From assembly GCA_965261645.1 (NCBI GenBank), contig CBDHDJ010000002.1, positions 558,001 through 622,000 of the forward strand: a stretch of DNA of 64,000 bases, in the 5' to 3' direction. This DNA comes from CBDHDJ01 sp965261645. GTDB lineage: Bacteria > Pseudomonadota > Alphaproteobacteria > SHVV01. Numbering within the stretch: position 1 is the stretch's first letter; every line of letters begins with the position of its first letter. Below are positions 62,521 through 64,000 of the stretch, piece after piece. Under the pieces are notes generated by a model. The model saw nothing but the letters and a program-made list of their open reading frames with translations, ran no database searches and was not told the origin of the DNA. The position numbers were made by a program, and so were the translations under genes.

Positions 62521-64000
62521 CTATGCGTCCAGCGACAGATCCTCCGGGAATATTGACAGCGAAGGATGACAAGCAAACCCCTTGACGTTCTTGTTCCACG
62601 CCGTTAGCGCGTTCCAGAACATTGGCTGTGCCATGGGGCCTTCGTTTTGAAGGATCTCTTCGATCCGCTTGACATACTGCTTACGCTCCGCCACCTCCAC
62701 TGTTGCTTCGGCTTTTTCCAGTGCCTCGTCTAATTCGTCATTGCCCCAGCGGAAGGTGTTCCACGGCACGCCGGTGCGATAGACCAGCGCCATGATCTGG
62801 ATGGCAAGCGGACGGTGCGACCAGTACGTTATGGACACGACATCCTTGTCCCAGAGGCCCCAGAAAGCATCGCTTGTCACCGGCTTGATGTTGAGTTTGA
62901 TACCGATCTTTCCGAGCTGATCCTGCCACGCTGCCGCCAATTTCAGGAGCGCTTCAGGTTCATTCAACACGGTAACATCCGTTTCGATGCCATCGGCGAA
63001 GCCGGCCTCCGCCATGAGCGCCTTGGCCTTCTCGATGTTGTGCTCAGGCTGACCCAAATCTGCGTATTCCGGGTGTATCGTCGAAACATGGTGGTGTTCG
63101 CCTGGCGTGCCCCACTCACCGAGTGCGGCCTTGGTCAAATTCTTTTCCACCGCTGCGAGTCTGATGGCCTGGCGGATACGGTTGTCGCCCCACGGCTCAT
63201 GGTCCACACGGAGCGACAAGGTCGAAGCCCGCCCGGTCGGCGTGGTGTAGATCTTCAGGTGCTGCTGTTGATTGACCGCGTCGACCTGATCCGGCTGCAA
63301 CTCCTGCAGACCGTGAACCTGCTTCGATGCTAAGGCCGCAAACTGTGCTGTGGGGTCCCCACCTATGTCGATGAATTCAACGACGTCAACGTAGGCTTCC
63401 TTCCCCCAATAACCCCTCTTGGCCTTGAGGACGACCTTCTCCTTCGGGCTGAGTTCCACGCAATCAAAGGGTCCCGAGCCGTTGATGCCGGGCCCCATCT
63501 CGAACCCGCTTGCGGGATCGGCGATGCCGTTGGTGTAGTGAAACAGATGCTCGGGGATGGCCACCTGCGGCACCCGGAGGTTGAAGTTGATGGTTCTGTC
63601 GTCCACCGCCTCGAGCGCGTTGGCGTCCCACAACTCCTTTGTTGTTTCGCCGTCTTTCTCGACGTCCTTGAGCATGTAAGCCATCAGGCCCAACGTCGAG
63701 GAGCCGGTCGCCGGGTCTAACAGGTGCTTGAAGTTGGCGATGACGTCCTCTGAGGTGACGGGGGAGCCGTCCGTCCATACCGCGCCTTTGGCGAGTTTGA
63801 TGGTCCAGGTCTGCAAATCGTCGCTTGCCGCCCAGCTCTCGGCCAGGTGCGGCCGGGTCAGGTTATCCGCACCTGTCCGTGTGAGCGTCTGGATTACCGG
63901 GAACGTCACGCTTGAGAATGCAAACCAGCTAAAGTTGTGGGGGCTACGCATTGCCGCATGGGTCAGATGGCCGATGCGGATCGTGCCGCCCTTCTTCATG
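62521..64000 (-). CDS. Family-5 extracellular solute-binding protein (paralog 4), truncated by the window edge
   Basis: At least 492 aa; the N-terminus with the signal peptide lies beyond the right edge (the first visible residues, MKKGGTIRIGHL, are internal in its sisters). Body with TWTIKLAKGAVWTDGSPVTSEDV, GPGINGSGPFDCVELSPKEK and VPWNTFRWGNDELDEAL. Codon choice in the first third (from the 3' side) looks a little less GC-rich than in the sisters. Confidence 0.88.
   Translation of the reverse strand, partial: MKKGGTIRIGHLTHAAMRSPHNFSWFAFSSVTFPVIQTLTRTGADNLTRPHLAESWAASDDLQTWTIKLAKGAVWTDGSPVTSEDVIANFKHLLDPATGSSTLGLMAYMLKDVEKDGETTKELWDANALEAVDDRTINFNLRVPQVAIPEHLFHYTNGIADPASGFEMGPGINGSGPFDCVELSPKEKVVLKAKRGYWGKEAYVDVVEFIDIGGDPTAQFAALASKQVHGLQELQPDQVDAVNQQQHLKIYTTPTGRASTLSLRVDHEPWGDNRIRQAIRLAAVEKNLTKAALGEWGTPGEHHHVSTIHPEYADLGQPEHNIEKAKALMAEAGFADGIETDVTVLNEPEALLKLAAAWQDQLGKIGIKLNIKPVTSDAFWGLWDKDVVSITYWSHRPLAIQIMALVYRTGVPWNTFRWGNDELDEALEKAEATVEVAERKQYVKRIEEILQNEGPMAQPMFWNALTAWNKNVKGFACHPSLSIFPEDLSLDA

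Overview
The window looks like a high-GC alphaproteobacterial chromosome segment. This is inferred from gene content (two-component GGDEF regulator, Rieske oxygenases, 2-aminobenzoyl-CoA-type monooxygenase/reductase, Tat-exported solute-binding proteins) and from purine-rich ribosome binding sites. No rRNA, tRNA or CRISPR array was found, so the taxon is not fixed by a marker.

The window has two unlike halves. Positions 1-31,200 are full of insertion sequences: eleven complete elements of eight types, three of them present twice (an IS3 type at 1229 and 28820, IS1595 at 8913 and 24004, IS630 at 13763 and 30122). Between them lie single metabolic genes, many broken: a sensor-kinase remnant (2557), a Rieske oxygenase with a frameshift (7631), a ring-cleavage-type dioxygenase cut by IS1595 (8810), a TorT-like binding protein with a stop and a frameshift (10105), a cytochrome c with a stop and a lost heme cysteine (16984), and a frameshifted aldehyde dehydrogenase (18552). 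Intact genes here include a REC-GGDEF regulator, a phosphotriesterase-like hydrolase, a PhyH dioxygenase, two tandem TorT-like binding proteins, a DNA glycosylase, a MetE-like protein, a DUF1028 protein, the membrane protein TrhA (its end altered by an IS) and an adenylate cyclase with a LiaF-like tail. A 2.35-kb IS1-type element carries two passenger genes.

Positions 31,700-64,000 have no IS. They begin with a catabolic block: Rieske oxygenase, NicX-like dioxygenase (stop at codon 3), aspartate dehydrogenase (frameshifted), PhyH dioxygenase, a second Rieske oxygenase and a single chain of three RidA domains. Next comes a tight minus-strand operon for a 2-aminobenzoyl-CoA-like aromatic pathway (43953 to 38440): fused monooxygenase/reductase, SDR, crotonase, acyl-CoA dehydrogenase and a single-domain RidA that could deaminate an enamine intermediate. 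Four tandem PhyH dioxygenases (44105-47753) follow, then a GMC oxidoreductase, a DUF4380-like/GH15 gene pair, and a dipeptide-type ABC transporter (two permeases and a fused double ATPase). That transporter is preceded by four tandem paralogous Tat-type solute-binding proteins; three of them show a recognisable promoter and three a terminator.

The common theme is uptake and oxygen-dependent breakdown of small organic, probably nitrogen-containing or aromatic compounds. The pairing Rieske oxygenase + NicX-like dioxygenase occurs twice (7631-8912 and 31707-33941) with PhyH genes nearby, and is the best candidate for an undescribed catabolic module.
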